From Candidatus Lernaella stagnicola (lineage in GTDB: Bacteria > Lernaellota > Lernaellaia > Lernaellales > Lernaellaceae), in contig JAVCCK010000010.1 of NCBI GenBank assembly GCA_030765525.1, forward strand, positions 533,375 to 597,374: a DNA stretch of 64,000 nt, read 5' to 3'. Within the stretch, counting starts at the first letter, position 1. Every line of letters begins with the position of its first letter. Under the pieces are notes generated by a model, which was not told the DNA's origin, did no database searches, and saw only the letters and a list, made by a program, of their open reading frames with translations. A program made the translations under genes and the position numbers. This document shows, one piece after another, positions 25,214 through 34,223 of the stretch.

Positions 25214-26247
25214 ATCCGACGCCTGCCTTTCCGGCCGCGTCGCCAGCGAATCATCATGATGATCGGCGCGGTGCTGAACACCAGGCCGAGCAGCAGGGGC
25301 CACAGCATCGACACTTCGTCGCGCTCGAAACCGACCCACGCCACCACAAGCAACACGAACCAGACAACCAGCACGCCCAGTGCGAAAATCCGCAGCTTCC
25401 ACCAGGGGCTCAGGTCGCGAAAGGAAAACCCGGCCGCCGGCGTGTCCGGCCCCAGGCGCATCGACGAAGGCCCGATCGGGTTTCCTTCATCCGGCGCGGC
25501 CGTGCGGGGCGGGGCGGTCGAGAAACTGATCATAGCGATCGACACGCTGGCTTTGCTGCCCTGTTCGGCCGCCAGGTTGAGCAGCGCGTCGCACACCTTC
25601 GCCGGGTCGCCGGCCAGGCAATAGCGACCGATCTCCATGTCGCTCACGTTGGTCGGCAAGCCGTCGGTGCACAGCAGATAGGTTTCGCCCGGTTGCGCGA
25701 CCAGGGCGTCGGACACGTCAACTTCGACCATGTCTTGCAGTCCCACACCGCGGTCCAGCACGACCACCGTCTGCTGCGACCGGTGGCCACCGGGATAATC
25801 CCCCATGTGGCTGACGTGTTCCTCGGTAAGCTGGTCGATGACGTAATTGCGCTGGCGGTAGGCCCGGCACTTGCCGACGTGGGCGATACGCAGCGCGCCT
25901 TCGTGGTAGTGCATCAACGTCGTACTGACGCCGATTTCCTCGAGTCGCGCATCGCGTTGTTGCGCGTTGCGCAAGGCGGCGTTGGCCATGCCGATGGCGT
26001 TGACGAGCATCTTGCGCGCGCCGCGGCCATCCCAGTGGCGGAAGGTGTCGAGAATCGTTTCGACCGCCAGCTTCGCCGCGCGACCGCCCAAGCCGCCCGC
26101 GTCGTGTCCGTCGGCGACGACAAACATATAGCCGCGGTCGGTGATCAGGCTGCCTACCGCGTCTTGGCTTTTCCCGGCGCCCCCGGCGCCCGGAATCGAG
26201 GCGGTGGCCGAGGTAACGGCTATGGGTTCACGATCGTAGAGGCCCAT
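25210..26247 (-). CDS. PP2C-type protein phosphatase with C-terminal membrane helices
   Basis: A 345-residue PPM/PP2C serine/threonine phosphatase. Metal-site motifs include VVADGHDAGGLGGRAAKLA and LLCTDGLPTNVSDMEIG, with HVGKCRAYRQRNYVIDQLTEEH between them. A typical PP2C N-terminus (SIPGAGGAGKSQDAVGSLITDRGYMFVVADGHD) supports activity. After about residue 280 come two adjacent hydrophobic helices (IFALGVLVVWFVLLVVAWVGF and LWPLLLGLVFSTAPIIMMI) that anchor the catalytic domain to the inner face of the membrane. It would reverse Ser/Thr phosphorylation by a Hanks-type kinase, but no such kinase is in the window. The downstream single-pass protein is coupled by a four-base overlap. Confidence 0.88.
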   Translation of the reverse strand: MGLYDREPIAVTSATASIPGAGGAGKSQDAVGSLITDRGYMFVVADGHDAGGLGGRAAKLAVETILDTFRHWDGRGARKMLVNAIGMANAALRNAQQRDARLEEIGVSTTLMHYHEGALRIAHVGKCRAYRQRNYVIDQLTEEHVSHMGDYPGGHRSQQTVVVLDRGVGLQDMVEVDVSDALVAQPGETYLLCTDGLPTNVSDMEIGRYCLAGDPAKVCDALLNLAAEQGSKASVSIAMISFSTAPPRTAAPDEGNPIGPSSMRLGPDTPAAGFSFRDLSPWWKLRIFALGVLVVWFVLLVVAWVGFERDEVSMLWPLLLGLVFSTAPIIMMIRWRRGRKGRRRI

Positions 26248-26404
26248 CGCGTCAAACTCGCTTTGTTGTGAAGCGTGAAGTCCGCTGGATTATAGCAAGG
26301 CGGAGCGCTGGGTAAACACAGGATCAACACAGGCGCGCATTTTTCCAATTCGGCCGTCCCGCCGCTTGCCCGAAGCGACCGCACCCCGCTACTGTGTGCC
26401 TGTC

Positions 26405-28210
26405 ATGAACAATTCATCCCGGCGATGGTCCCGTTGGCGGCCGCATGTGGCGGTTGTGGCGGCTTACCTCGCCTTAACGGTGCTCACGTTAGGGCCGCTG
26501 CAACCCTTCCGCGAAGTGTGGGGCGGCTCCACCGACGACTTTTTCGAGCACGTCCAACTGCTCTGGTGGCAGGCCGACCAAGCCGCACAAGGGCATCCCT
26601 TTCCGCTCTTTACCACCGACCTGGCGTATCCGGACGGCGGTAAGATGTTTCTCCCCGACCCCATTGGCGGCACGACCGCCATTCTGTTTGTCTGGCTTTT
26701 CGGCACGGCGTTCGCCTACAACCTGCTCATGGCGGCCAATTTCGTTTTCGCCGGGTGGGCGATGTTCTGGCTGGTGCGGCGACGAACCCGCGACGACTGG
26801 GCCGCGGCGCTATCGGGCGTTCTTTACATGCTCTCGCCGGTGATGCTCGGCAACCTGAACAACGGCATCACCGAAATCATGCAAGCGGGCTGGCTGCCTC
26901 TTTTTGTCGGATTGCTGCTCGAATTGCTCGACACCGCCGCCGAGCCGTCGCCGGGCGACAGCCCCGCGCGAGCCGTCTTTCGAACCGGGCTGGCGATGGC
27001 GCTGGTCGCCCTCGGCCAGTGGTATTACGGCATCTACGCGTGTTTGCTCTTTGGACTGATCGTGCCGGCGCGCGCCGGATTGCGGTGGCGATCCTGGGCG
27101 TACGCGGCGGCGGCGCTGGCGGTGTTTGCGGCGCTCATTGCCCCGGTGGCCGCGGTTTTCGCCCTGACTTTCCGCGGCGGCGATTCGCTGTTTTACCTCG
27201 GCAACATGGATTTCTACATCACGCAGCAGCCCCTGCTGTTCGCCCACAGTGCCGACCCGGCGTTTCTGTTCGCCGCGCGGCCGGCTTTCGATAACTACCT
27301 GCATTTGGGTTACATCGGCTTCGTCACACCGCTCTTGCTGCTCGTGGGTCTGGCGCGACGACAGTGGCGCGCGGCGGCGTGGCTGAGCGCGGCGCTGTTT
27401 TTCGTCGTGCTGGCGTTCGGGCCGGTGTTGCAGTGGCGCGGCGAAGCGGTCGGCGACACGATCCGGCTGCCCTATTACCTGCTGTATAAGATCGTGCCCT
27501 TCTTCAAGGAAATGCGGCTGCCTTATCGGTTCTTTATCGTCGTGCACTTGTGCCTCGCCGCCGCCGTGGGCGTCGGCCTGCGCGGTTGGCTGAGCGATCG
27601 ACGCTTGCGTGGCGTCGTGTTTGTCGTGGCGGCGTCGCTGTTTTGGTTGGAGACGGCGTGGCTGTCCGGGGCGCCCGTGCCGGCCGAGCGCCAGGATGTC
27701 ACAGCACCCGCGGGACTCGCCCAACTGGGCCGCGACCCCGCCGCCGGGGCGGTGCTCGATGTGCCGATCCAATTCGGTCCAGGGGCGCGCGGCCGGTATC
27801 TCGTGGCGCAGACCGCGCACGGCAGGCCGCTCGTTTACGGCATTCAAGGGCGAGATTTCGCGCCGACGCTGCGCGGGAATCTAGCCGTCAACGTGTTGTT
27901 CGAAGCCGGTCGACGCCGTGTCGCCCTGGCCGCCGGGCCGGATCTGTTTCGCGGACACAAATACTCTTCGGCGTGTCTGCTGGCCGATTGCTTGCCGGAC
28001 ACGGACGCCTGTCCGGGGTGGATCCGTTCGGAGTTGCGGCAAAGCGTCACCGATTTGGCCGGCCACGGCGTGCGATTCGTCGTGTTGCATCAAGATCTCG
28101 TGCAGGGTAATGAAACCGCCGCGGTCATGACGGCGATGTTCGGCGACGCGTGGTATCAAGATGCCGAGGTAATCGTGTTTCGCCTCGACGCGCCCCCGGC
28201 GGACGGCTAA
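26405..28210 (+). CDS. Large polytopic membrane protein, GT-C/YfhO-like
   Basis: About 601 residues from ATG 26405; the frame reaches back to 26366 without a ribosome site. It has roughly ten membrane helices over residues 15-440 and a soluble C-terminal domain. An acidic N-terminal loop (GGSTDDFFEHVQLLWW) after the first helix is in the place where GT-C enzymes carry catalytic Asp/Glu. HPFPLFTTDLAYPDGGKMFLPDP is also typical of uncharacterised GT-C-like membrane proteins. This suggests a lipid-linked sugar transferase acting on the periplasmic side, but the acceptor is unknown and the catalytic role of the acidic residues is not proven. It precedes a hybrid kinase gene by 36 bases. Confidence 0.65.
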   Translation: MNNSSRRWSRWRPHVAVVAAYLALTVLTLGPLQPFREVWGGSTDDFFEHVQLLWWQADQAAQGHPFPLFTTDLAYPDGGKMFLPDPIGGTTAILFVWLFGTAFAYNLLMAANFVFAGWAMFWLVRRRTRDDWAAALSGVLYMLSPVMLGNLNNGITEIMQAGWLPLFVGLLLELLDTAAEPSPGDSPARAVFRTGLAMALVALGQWYYGIYACLLFGLIVPARAGLRWRSWAYAAAALAVFAALIAPVAAVFALTFRGGDSLFYLGNMDFYITQQPLLFAHSADPAFLFAARPAFDNYLHLGYIGFVTPLLLLVGLARRQWRAAAWLSAALFFVVLAFGPVLQWRGEAVGDTIRLPYYLLYKIVPFFKEMRLPYRFFIVVHLCLAAAVGVGLRGWLSDRRLRGVVFVVAASLFWLETAWLSGAPVPAERQDVTAPAGLAQLGRDPAAGAVLDVPIQFGPGARGRYLVAQTAHGRPLVYGIQGRDFAPTLRGNLAVNVLFEAGRRRVALAAGPDLFRGHKYSSACLLADCLPDTDACPGWIRSELRQSVTDLAGHGVRFVVLHQDLVQGNETAAVMTAMFGDAWYQDAEVIVFRLDAPPADG

Positions 28211-28246
28211 AATGAAACCGTCGGCTACGGGGACGGGATTATACAG

Positions 28247-30289
28247 GTGAGTGAAAACAACATCGAAAAAATCAGTTGCCGAGTCTCAGTGGCGATCTTT
28301 CGCTTCGCGGCGTCCCGGGAAATCGACACCGCCGAGTGGACCACCGGGCTCGCGACGTCGCAACGCCAACTGCTCGACACCCGTCGTTGGGTCGACGCCA
28401 AGGTGATCACCGCGCTGTGGCGACGCCTGGCCGCCGCGACCGACAATCCTGAGATTGCCGCCGAAGTGGGTGTGTACGCGATGCGCAAAAACGTGTTGGG
28501 TTCGGCCGGCACGATCATGCGCCTGTTTGCCACCATGACCCGCGCGTTGCAGAAAGCCGCCGATCTGGCCGGATATTTCTTTTCCGGCGTTTCCCTGACG
28601 CCCGCACGCGTAGGCTCTTCGTCCGCCTTGCTGGAACTGCGCGGCGACAACGGCGCGATGAGCTATCACGACTTGAATTTCCTGCGCGGCGTACTGGCGG
28701 GGCTGCCGCTGTTGTGGGACCTGCCGATGGCGCGGGTCGAGATCACGAACTACGGCCTCAGCGTCGCCGAATGCTCGCCGGTCGCCGACCGCATGTACCT
28801 CGTCGATGACGACGGGGGTGTGCACAGCCATCCGTCCGGTGAACCCGACGACATTCGCGACGAGGGAACGCTTGCCGAGGACGGGACCTTTGCGGTGGAA
28901 GAAGTGTGTTACGGCGGCGAGCCCACCGTCCTGCACGTCACCTGGGAACAAGCCTCGGGGCGTTCATGGCTGCAGCGCGTTTTTCCGTCCAACGACGTGT
29001 TGACCGAAACGTCCGCCGCGCTGGAAAAAGACCTCCGCGACTTGGAGGCCATGTACGGCAACCTGGAAGCCGCCAGCGACGATCTGCAACGCCTGGTTGC
29101 CCTGCGCACCACCGAACTCGAACGCGCCAACGTCGAGTTGGAGGGGCTTAACGAAAAGCTGGAACGGCAAAACCGGCTCAAAAGCGAGTTCATCGCCGAC
29201 TTCTCGCATGAACTGCGCACCTTGATCACATCGATTGTCGGCTTCGCCGACTTGCTCGATGGCGGCGTATTCGGCGCGCTGAACAAACGGCAGGCCAACG
29301 CCTGCCAACGCATCGTGGTCAATACCCGCGTGCTGCTGCGCGCCGTGAACGACCTGCTGGATTTATCGAAGCTGCAAGCCGGAAAAATGGAGGTGGCCTA
29401 CGAAGAGATTTCCGTGCGTGACGTGCTCGACGAGAGTGCGGCCATTGTCGCTCCGCTTGCCGAAGAAAAGGAGCTGACCCTCAAAACGGAAATCGGTCCC
29501 GAGGTTCCCACCCGTATTTTCACCGACCGCGCCAAGCTCAAGAACGTGCTGGTCAATTTGCTCGGCAACGCGGTCAAATATACCGATCGCGGCCGCGTCA
29601 CCTTGCGCGCTTTCACGGCCGGCCCGGGAGACGTGTCCTTCGCCGTGGAAGACACCGGCCGCGGCATTGATGAAGTCGACTTGCCGCTACTGTTCGAGGA
29701 ATACGCCCTCATCGGCAGCGGCGGGAGTAGCCGGCGCGGCATGGGGCTGCAGATCGCGAAAAAGCTTACCGCCTTGCTGCGCGGCAGCATCGCGGCGGGC
29801 AGCCAGCCGGGTATGGGCTCGGAATTCACGGTGACCATCCCCGTCCGCCCGATCGACGTGGTAAAGACCGCAGCCCCGGCGTCCGAATCCCTTCACCCCG
29901 AGCGCGCGCAGTACACGATCGTCGTGGCCGATTCGAATGCGGAAGATGCGGTCTTCCTGCGCCTTTCGTTCGAGGCCGTCGGTTTGCGGGCCGAAACTTG
30001 TACCGACGGCCGCGAGGCGGAGCGCCTGGTGCGGCAAAGCAACGCGGATCTATTGGTGCTCGACCCCCTGCTGCATCACCGCGACGGTTGGCAGGTGTTG
30101 CAGGACCTGCGGCGCAACTCGAAAACCGCATCGCTGCCGGTGGTATTGGTGTCCGAAAACGTGCAGGCGGACCTGGCCGAAGCCTACCGCGTGGCCGGCG
30201 TGTTCGCGAAACCCTACGATCGCGAGGTCCTGGTGGGCGAATGTCTGCGCCTGCTCGGGCTGGAGACGCAGGGAGAGGCTGAATCGTGA
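28247..30289 (+). CDS. Soluble hybrid histidine kinase with C-terminal receiver domain
   Basis: A 679-residue kinase starting at GTG 28247. The N-terminal 250 residues are a sensor region without membrane helices. Residues 47-115 (RRWVDAKVITALWRRLAAATDNPEIAAEVG) faintly recall helical ligand-binding domains of AraC-type regulators; this is a weak comparison. A coiled coil (about 255-312) leads to the H-box FIADFSHELRTLITSI with His321. The HATPase domain follows (NLLGNAVKYT, VEDTGRGIDE, RRGMGLQIAKKL). A receiver-like domain closes the protein, with VVADSNAED and VLDPLLHHRDGW carrying the probable phospho-Asp. Its stop overlaps the next gene (GTGA). The signal is unknown. Confidence 0.88.
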   Translation: MSENNIEKISCRVSVAIFRFAASREIDTAEWTTGLATSQRQLLDTRRWVDAKVITALWRRLAAATDNPEIAAEVGVYAMRKNVLGSAGTIMRLFATMTRALQKAADLAGYFFSGVSLTPARVGSSSALLELRGDNGAMSYHDLNFLRGVLAGLPLLWDLPMARVEITNYGLSVAECSPVADRMYLVDDDGGVHSHPSGEPDDIRDEGTLAEDGTFAVEEVCYGGEPTVLHVTWEQASGRSWLQRVFPSNDVLTETSAALEKDLRDLEAMYGNLEAASDDLQRLVALRTTELERANVELEGLNEKLERQNRLKSEFIADFSHELRTLITSIVGFADLLDGGVFGALNKRQANACQRIVVNTRVLLRAVNDLLDLSKLQAGKMEVAYEEISVRDVLDESAAIVAPLAEEKELTLKTEIGPEVPTRIFTDRAKLKNVLVNLLGNAVKYTDRGRVTLRAFTAGPGDVSFAVEDTGRGIDEVDLPLLFEEYALIGSGGSSRRGMGLQIAKKLTALLRGSIAAGSQPGMGSEFTVTIPVRPIDVVKTAAPASESLHPERAQYTIVVADSNAEDAVFLRLSFEAVGLRAETCTDGREAERLVRQSNADLLVLDPLLHHRDGWQVLQDLRRNSKTASLPVVLVSENVQADLAEAYRVAGVFAKPYDREVLVGECLRLLGLETQGEAES

Positions 30290-31029
30290 ATTACGCCGTG
30301 CTTTACAACGTGTTTTTATGTTGGATGGTGGCGCTGGTCAGCTTGGCGGCCACGCGCGCGCTGTTGCAGCGTCCCCGCGCCACTCTCGGCCTGCAGGCGT
30401 TGGCGTTGTGCTGGAATTTCGCGGCGTTGTTATGGTTTATGGCGGGGCTGCGCTTATTGGCTTATTTCGCGTTTTTGCTCACCAAGGAAGCGACGTTTAT
30501 GGCTTTGGACCGCGCCATGTTCTACGCCGGCGAGCTTTTTCTCGGTGGGCAAATCGTGTCCATCATTCTCTTTGCCGTCGACAGCACGTGGCGAAACCGC
30601 TACGCCAACGTCGTCTTCACGCTGATCGGCGTCGTGTCGGCGATGGCGTTTTTGATCATGTTGTTCGTCGGCGGGCTCGATGATTATCTCGAAACGTCTT
30701 GGGGTAGCGAGCATGTGTTGCCGCAAAACGCGTTTTACGCTTTTTTGCCGGCGTATCTGCTATCGCTTTTTACGGTAATATGTGTGATAATAAAGGGCTT
30801 TTGGGAACGATGGCGGCGCGGTGCCGTCCCCGGCGACGTCGCGTTGCCGGCGGCGCTGGGGTTGCTGCTATACGGTGTGGCGGGGATCTTTGACGTGCGC
30901 GGCAGTTGGGGCGGTTGGCAGCTTTTGCTGATCCGGGTTTCGTACCTGATTGCCGCATTGGTAACGTTTTGGGTGGCCCGCCCCGAAGATGGGTCAATCA
31001 GGGTGGTGCGCAGCCTGGAGGAACCGTGA
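30286..31029 (+). CDS. Seven-helix membrane protein between two kinase genes
   Basis: A 247-residue hydrophobic protein starting at GTG 30286. I count seven likely membrane helices (about residues 3-22, 35-60, 78-100, 110-130, 150-172, 185-203 and 210-230). It overlaps the stop of the preceding hybrid kinase by four bases, and its own stop overlaps the start of the next kinase in the same way. No conserved motif is recognised. The position inside a translationally coupled two-component operon suggests that it is a membrane receptor or sensor partner supplying input to one or both kinases; this is inference from context. Confidence 0.7.
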   Translation: MNYAVLYNVFLCWMVALVSLAATRALLQRPRATLGLQALALCWNFAALLWFMAGLRLLAYFAFLLTKEATFMALDRAMFYAGELFLGGQIVSIILFAVDSTWRNRYANVVFTLIGVVSAMAFLIMLFVGGLDDYLETSWGSEHVLPQNAFYAFLPAYLLSLFTVICVIIKGFWERWRRGAVPGDVALPAALGLLLYGVAGIFDVRGSWGGWQLLLIRVSYLIAALVTFWVARPEDGSIRVVRSLEEP

Positions 31030-32705
31030 CTTCTCGCCTGAGCATTTTCGCCAAGATTTTCCTCGCCATCAGTGGGCTTGCGGCGGTGCCGTTGCTGATC
31101 ATCACCGCGCTGCTGGTGTCCACCTACCAAAACATGATCGGCGACCTGATCATCCGCGTGCTGCCCGTCGCCACGCCCGATCTGGCCGCGCTGATCACCG
31201 GGACCATGGCCCGCGTCTCGCTGGACGTGTTCATCCTCGTGGCCGTCATCATTCTTATCTCGCTGATTCTCGTGGTGTTCGGCGCCCTATACCTGTCGCG
31301 CGAATTTTCCCGCCCCCTCAATACCTTGCTGGAAGCCACCGGGCATTTGGCCGAAGGCGATCTCGACGTACGCCTGGAAAGCTCTCGGCAAGATGAATTC
31401 GGCGGCCTGGCGCTGGGATTCAACCGCATGGCCGCCCAACTCAAGAAGGCGCGGGGCGAACTGCAGGAAGCCAACGTCGCCCTCGAAAACCGCGTCGCTC
31501 AGCGCACCGCCGAACTCGAAGTCACCAACCTGGAATTGCAGGCGTCGGCGACCAAAATGCAGGAAACGATGCGCGTCAAAAGCGAGTTTCTGGCCAATAT
31601 CAGCCACGAACTGTTGACCCCGCTACACGCCATGCTCGGCTACGCGGAACTGCTCCACGAAGGAATCTACGGGCCGCTCAGCGAAAAGCAGAACGACGCC
31701 GTGCGCCGTATGGAAAACAGCGCCCAAACGCTGCGCCGACTCATCAACGACATCATTGAATTGGCCCGCATCGAAACCGGGCGAACCACGCTCACCGTCG
31801 AACCCTTCGACGCCGCCGAGATGTTGCAGGACGTCCTAGACTCCTTGCGCGCGGTTTATGGAAAAAAGGATTTGGCGTTGCGCGGTGAGTTGGCGCCCGA
31901 CCTAACCGAATTCCGCACCGACCGCGGCAAGGTGCAGCACGTGCTGTTCAACCTGCTGTCCAACGCCATGAAATTCACGGAACAGGGCAGCGTCACGTTG
32001 CTGGTCCGACGCGAGGCGGACGGAGAGCATGCCGTGTTGGAAATCCGGGATACCGGCCCCGGCATCGCCGCGGAAAAACTGGAAACCGTTTTCGAAGAGT
32101 TTCGTCAATTGGACGGCTCGACGACCCGGCGCGCCGGCGGGGCGGGCATCGGCCTGCCGCTGACCAAACAACTGGTCGAGATACTCGGCGGCGAAATTTC
32201 CGTCGAAAGTCGCGTGGGCGAGGGCACGACTTTCCGCGTGATACTGCCGGTGGCGTTGGATGTCTCCGCGCCGCCGCGGCGCGATGCGCTGCTGCCGAAC
32301 ACGAGTTTTCGGGCGATGCCGGCAGCCGGCGGGCACTCGCGCATTGTATTGGCCGTCGATGACGACGAAGAACTGCTGGAATTGTTGGTCGCCGTGCTCG
32401 AACCGGCCGGCTATGAAGTCATTACCTGCCTAGACGGCGATGCGGCAATCGCGAAAGCCCGGGAGCTGACGCCCTACGCCGTCACCCTCGACATTCGACT
32501 GCCGCAGCGCGACGGCTGGTCGGTGCTGCGCGAACTCAAAGCAGTCCCCGAGACCTCGAGTATCCCGGTCATCGTGCTGTCGGTGATCGACGACCGCGCC
32601 CTCGGAGAACAACTGGGCGCCCACGGTTACCTAACCAAACCCTTCGATCGCAAGCGCTTGCTCGAAGAACTCGATGCGATAAACGACAATCACCTGGTTC
32701 ATTAG
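31026..32705 (+). CDS. Membrane-bound hybrid histidine kinase with HAMP and receiver domains
   Basis: About 559 residues from GTG 31026 (GGAGG seven bases before), overlapping the previous stop. Two membrane helices (about residues 10-32 and 65-90) frame a short periplasmic loop. A HAMP domain (SREFSRPLNTLLEATGHLAEGDLDVRL) and coiled coil follow. The kinase core has ANISHELLTPLHAMLGYAE with His194, NLLSNAMKFT, DTGPGIAAEK, and GAGIGLPLTKQLV. The C-terminal receiver domain has the acidic pocket VDDDEE and the phospho-acceptor Asp489 in LDIRLPQRDGW. The tiny periplasmic loop suggests that the signal comes from the membrane or from a partner such as the preceding seven-helix protein. The next gene is a stand-alone receiver. 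Confidence 0.9.
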   Translation: MTSRLSIFAKIFLAISGLAAVPLLIITALLVSTYQNMIGDLIIRVLPVATPDLAALITGTMARVSLDVFILVAVIILISLILVVFGALYLSREFSRPLNTLLEATGHLAEGDLDVRLESSRQDEFGGLALGFNRMAAQLKKARGELQEANVALENRVAQRTAELEVTNLELQASATKMQETMRVKSEFLANISHELLTPLHAMLGYAELLHEGIYGPLSEKQNDAVRRMENSAQTLRRLINDIIELARIETGRTTLTVEPFDAAEMLQDVLDSLRAVYGKKDLALRGELAPDLTEFRTDRGKVQHVLFNLLSNAMKFTEQGSVTLLVRREADGEHAVLEIRDTGPGIAAEKLETVFEEFRQLDGSTTRRAGGAGIGLPLTKQLVEILGGEISVESRVGEGTTFRVILPVALDVSAPPRRDALLPNTSFRAMPAAGGHSRIVLAVDDDEELLELLVAVLEPAGYEVITCLDGDAAIAKARELTPYAVTLDIRLPQRDGWSVLRELKAVPETSSIPVIVLSVIDDRALGEQLGAHGYLTKPFDRKRLLEELDAINDNHLVH

Positions 32706-32720
32706 CGGGAGGGCCGAGGA

Positions 32721-33101
32721 ATGTCGCAGAAATCAGTGTTGGTGATCGATGATATTGAGGAAAATTCCGATATCATCCAAACGAAACTGTCCTTTGCCGG
32801 ATACAACGTCACCGTGGCCGACGACGGTGAAACCGGAATCGAGATCGCCCGGCGGGACAAGCCGGATTTAATTCTCTGCGATATTATGCTGCCCAAGATG
32901 GATGGCTGGGACGTGCTGGCCAACCTGCGGGACAACGCCGAGACGGCCGAGATCCCCGTCATCTTCATGACGGCCTACACTACGATCCAGTTTTCCGGCG
33001 AAAAACGGCGCGCCATCGAACGCGGCGCGGTCGACTATTTGAAAAAACCATTTGATTTGGGAGAAATGCTCGAACTGGTGCGCAAGCACATCGGACCCTG
33101 A
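32721..33101 (+). CDS. Stand-alone receiver-domain response regulator
   Basis: A 126-residue CheY-like protein with no output domain. The acidic pocket (VIDDIEEN, Asp10-Asp11), phospho-acceptor Asp54 (LILCDIMLPKMDGW), the switch Thr in FMTAYTT and the conserved Lys in YLKKPF are all present. It lies 15 bases after the second hybrid kinase with GGGAGGGCCGAGGA before the start. Without a DNA-binding domain it must pass phosphate on or act by protein contact, for example as a phosphorelay intermediate. It ends the signalling operon; a weak terminator-like hairpin follows. Confidence 0.93.
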   Translation: MSQKSVLVIDDIEENSDIIQTKLSFAGYNVTVADDGETGIEIARRDKPDLILCDIMLPKMDGWDVLANLRDNAETAEIPVIFMTAYTTIQFSGEKRRAIERGAVDYLKKPFDLGEMLELVRKHIGP

Positions 33102-33125
33102 GCCGGCGGGTATCCCCGGCCTTTT
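33102..33125 (+). terminator. Possible terminator after the signalling operon
   Basis: A 5-bp GCCGG/CCGGC stem (33102-33106 with 33116-33120) with inner G:C pairs is followed by CTTTTC. It is weak but well placed, directly after the receiver gene stop. Confidence 0.4.
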
Positions 33126-33158
33126 CCCAACCGTTTTTCTCGCGCGAGGAGTGACGAA

Positions 33159-34166
33159 ATGAATCGCCTGCTCATCACCGGCGGCTGTGGCTTTATCGGC
33201 GCAAACTTCGTGCGTTGGTCGCTGGCCAACCAGCCCGATTGGGAAATCGTCAACCTCGACGCGCTGACTTACGCGGGCAACCTGGCCAACCTCGCCGACC
33301 TGGCCGATCACCCCCGCTACCGCTTCGTCAAAGGCGATATCGGCAACCCCCGGGATGTCGCCGCCGCCATGGCCGATTGCGACGCCGTCGTGCACATGGC
33401 CGCCGAAAGCCACGTGGACCGCTCCATCGAGGGACCGTCCGTGTTCGTGCAAACCAACGTCGTGGGCACCCAAGTGCTGCTCGACGAAGCGCGTCGCGGC
33501 GGCGTCGGCGTCTTTGTCATGGTCAGCACCGACGAAGTGTACGGCTCGCTGGGCGCGACCGGCCGGTTTACCGAGCAAAGCCCGCTGCAACCCTCCAGCC
33601 CCTATTCGGCCAGCAAAACCGCCGCCGACTTGCTGGCGCTGTCGTATCAAACCACCTACGATCTGCCGGTCATCGTGACCCGGTGTTCCAACAACTACGG
33701 CCCCTATCAGTTTCCCGAAAAACTCATTCCCCTTTTCGTCACCAATGCCATGACCGATCAACCGCTGCCGCTGTACGGCGACGGTAAAAACGTGCGCGAC
33801 TGGATCCACGTCGAAGACCACGTGCGCGCCCTCTGGCGTGTGGTCGAAGACGGCCGCCCCGGCCAGGTTTACAACATCGGCGGCAACAACGAGCAAGCCA
33901 ACATCGACATCACGCGCGTGATTCTCCGCGTTTTGGGTAAACCCGAAAGTCTGATCCAATTCGTCACCGACCGACCCGGCCACGACCGGCGCTACGCGAT
34001 CGACGCCGCCAAACTCAGCGCCGAGATCGGTTGGCAACCGCAAGTGAAATTCGACGACGGCATCGCCGCCACCGTGGCGTGGTATCAGCAAAATCGCGTT
34101 TGGTGGGAGGCGATCAAATCCGGCGAGTATCGCGATTACTACGAGCGTATGTACGCAAATCGTTAG
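33159..34166 (+). CDS. rfbB: dTDP-glucose 4,6-dehydratase
   Basis: A 335-residue short-chain dehydrogenase/reductase of the extended type, making dTDP-4-keto-6-deoxyglucose for rhamnose and other surface sugars. It has the NAD-binding GGCGFIGANFVRW, HMAAESHVDRSIEGP, the STDEVYGSLG block and the active-site Tyr-Lys in PYSASKTAADLL. The RfbB-specific TRCSNNYGPYQFPEKLIPL and PLPLYGDGKNVRDWIHVEDH follow. The length is normal. Start ATG 33159 has a GAGGAG site. The other rml genes are absent nearby. A GT-C-like membrane protein follows after 57 bases, which fits a surface polysaccharide role. Confidence 0.93.
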   Translation: MNRLLITGGCGFIGANFVRWSLANQPDWEIVNLDALTYAGNLANLADLADHPRYRFVKGDIGNPRDVAAAMADCDAVVHMAAESHVDRSIEGPSVFVQTNVVGTQVLLDEARRGGVGVFVMVSTDEVYGSLGATGRFTEQSPLQPSSPYSASKTAADLLALSYQTTYDLPVIVTRCSNNYGPYQFPEKLIPLFVTNAMTDQPLPLYGDGKNVRDWIHVEDHVRALWRVVEDGRPGQVYNIGGNNEQANIDITRVILRVLGKPESLIQFVTDRPGHDRRYAIDAAKLSAEIGWQPQVKFDDGIAATVAWYQQNRVWWEAIKSGEYRDYYERMYANR

Positions 34167-34223
34167 CCGCCGGCGTATCTGGTATCCTGGCTTGCAGATT
34201 CTTTCGGAGGCGCGACGCACGCA

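Noticed and set aside
25214-25402. N-terminal extension of the Pro-rich membrane protein
   Set aside because: It overlaps the PP2C gene in another frame and has no membrane or domain features; ATG 25213 is coupled to the PP2C stop.
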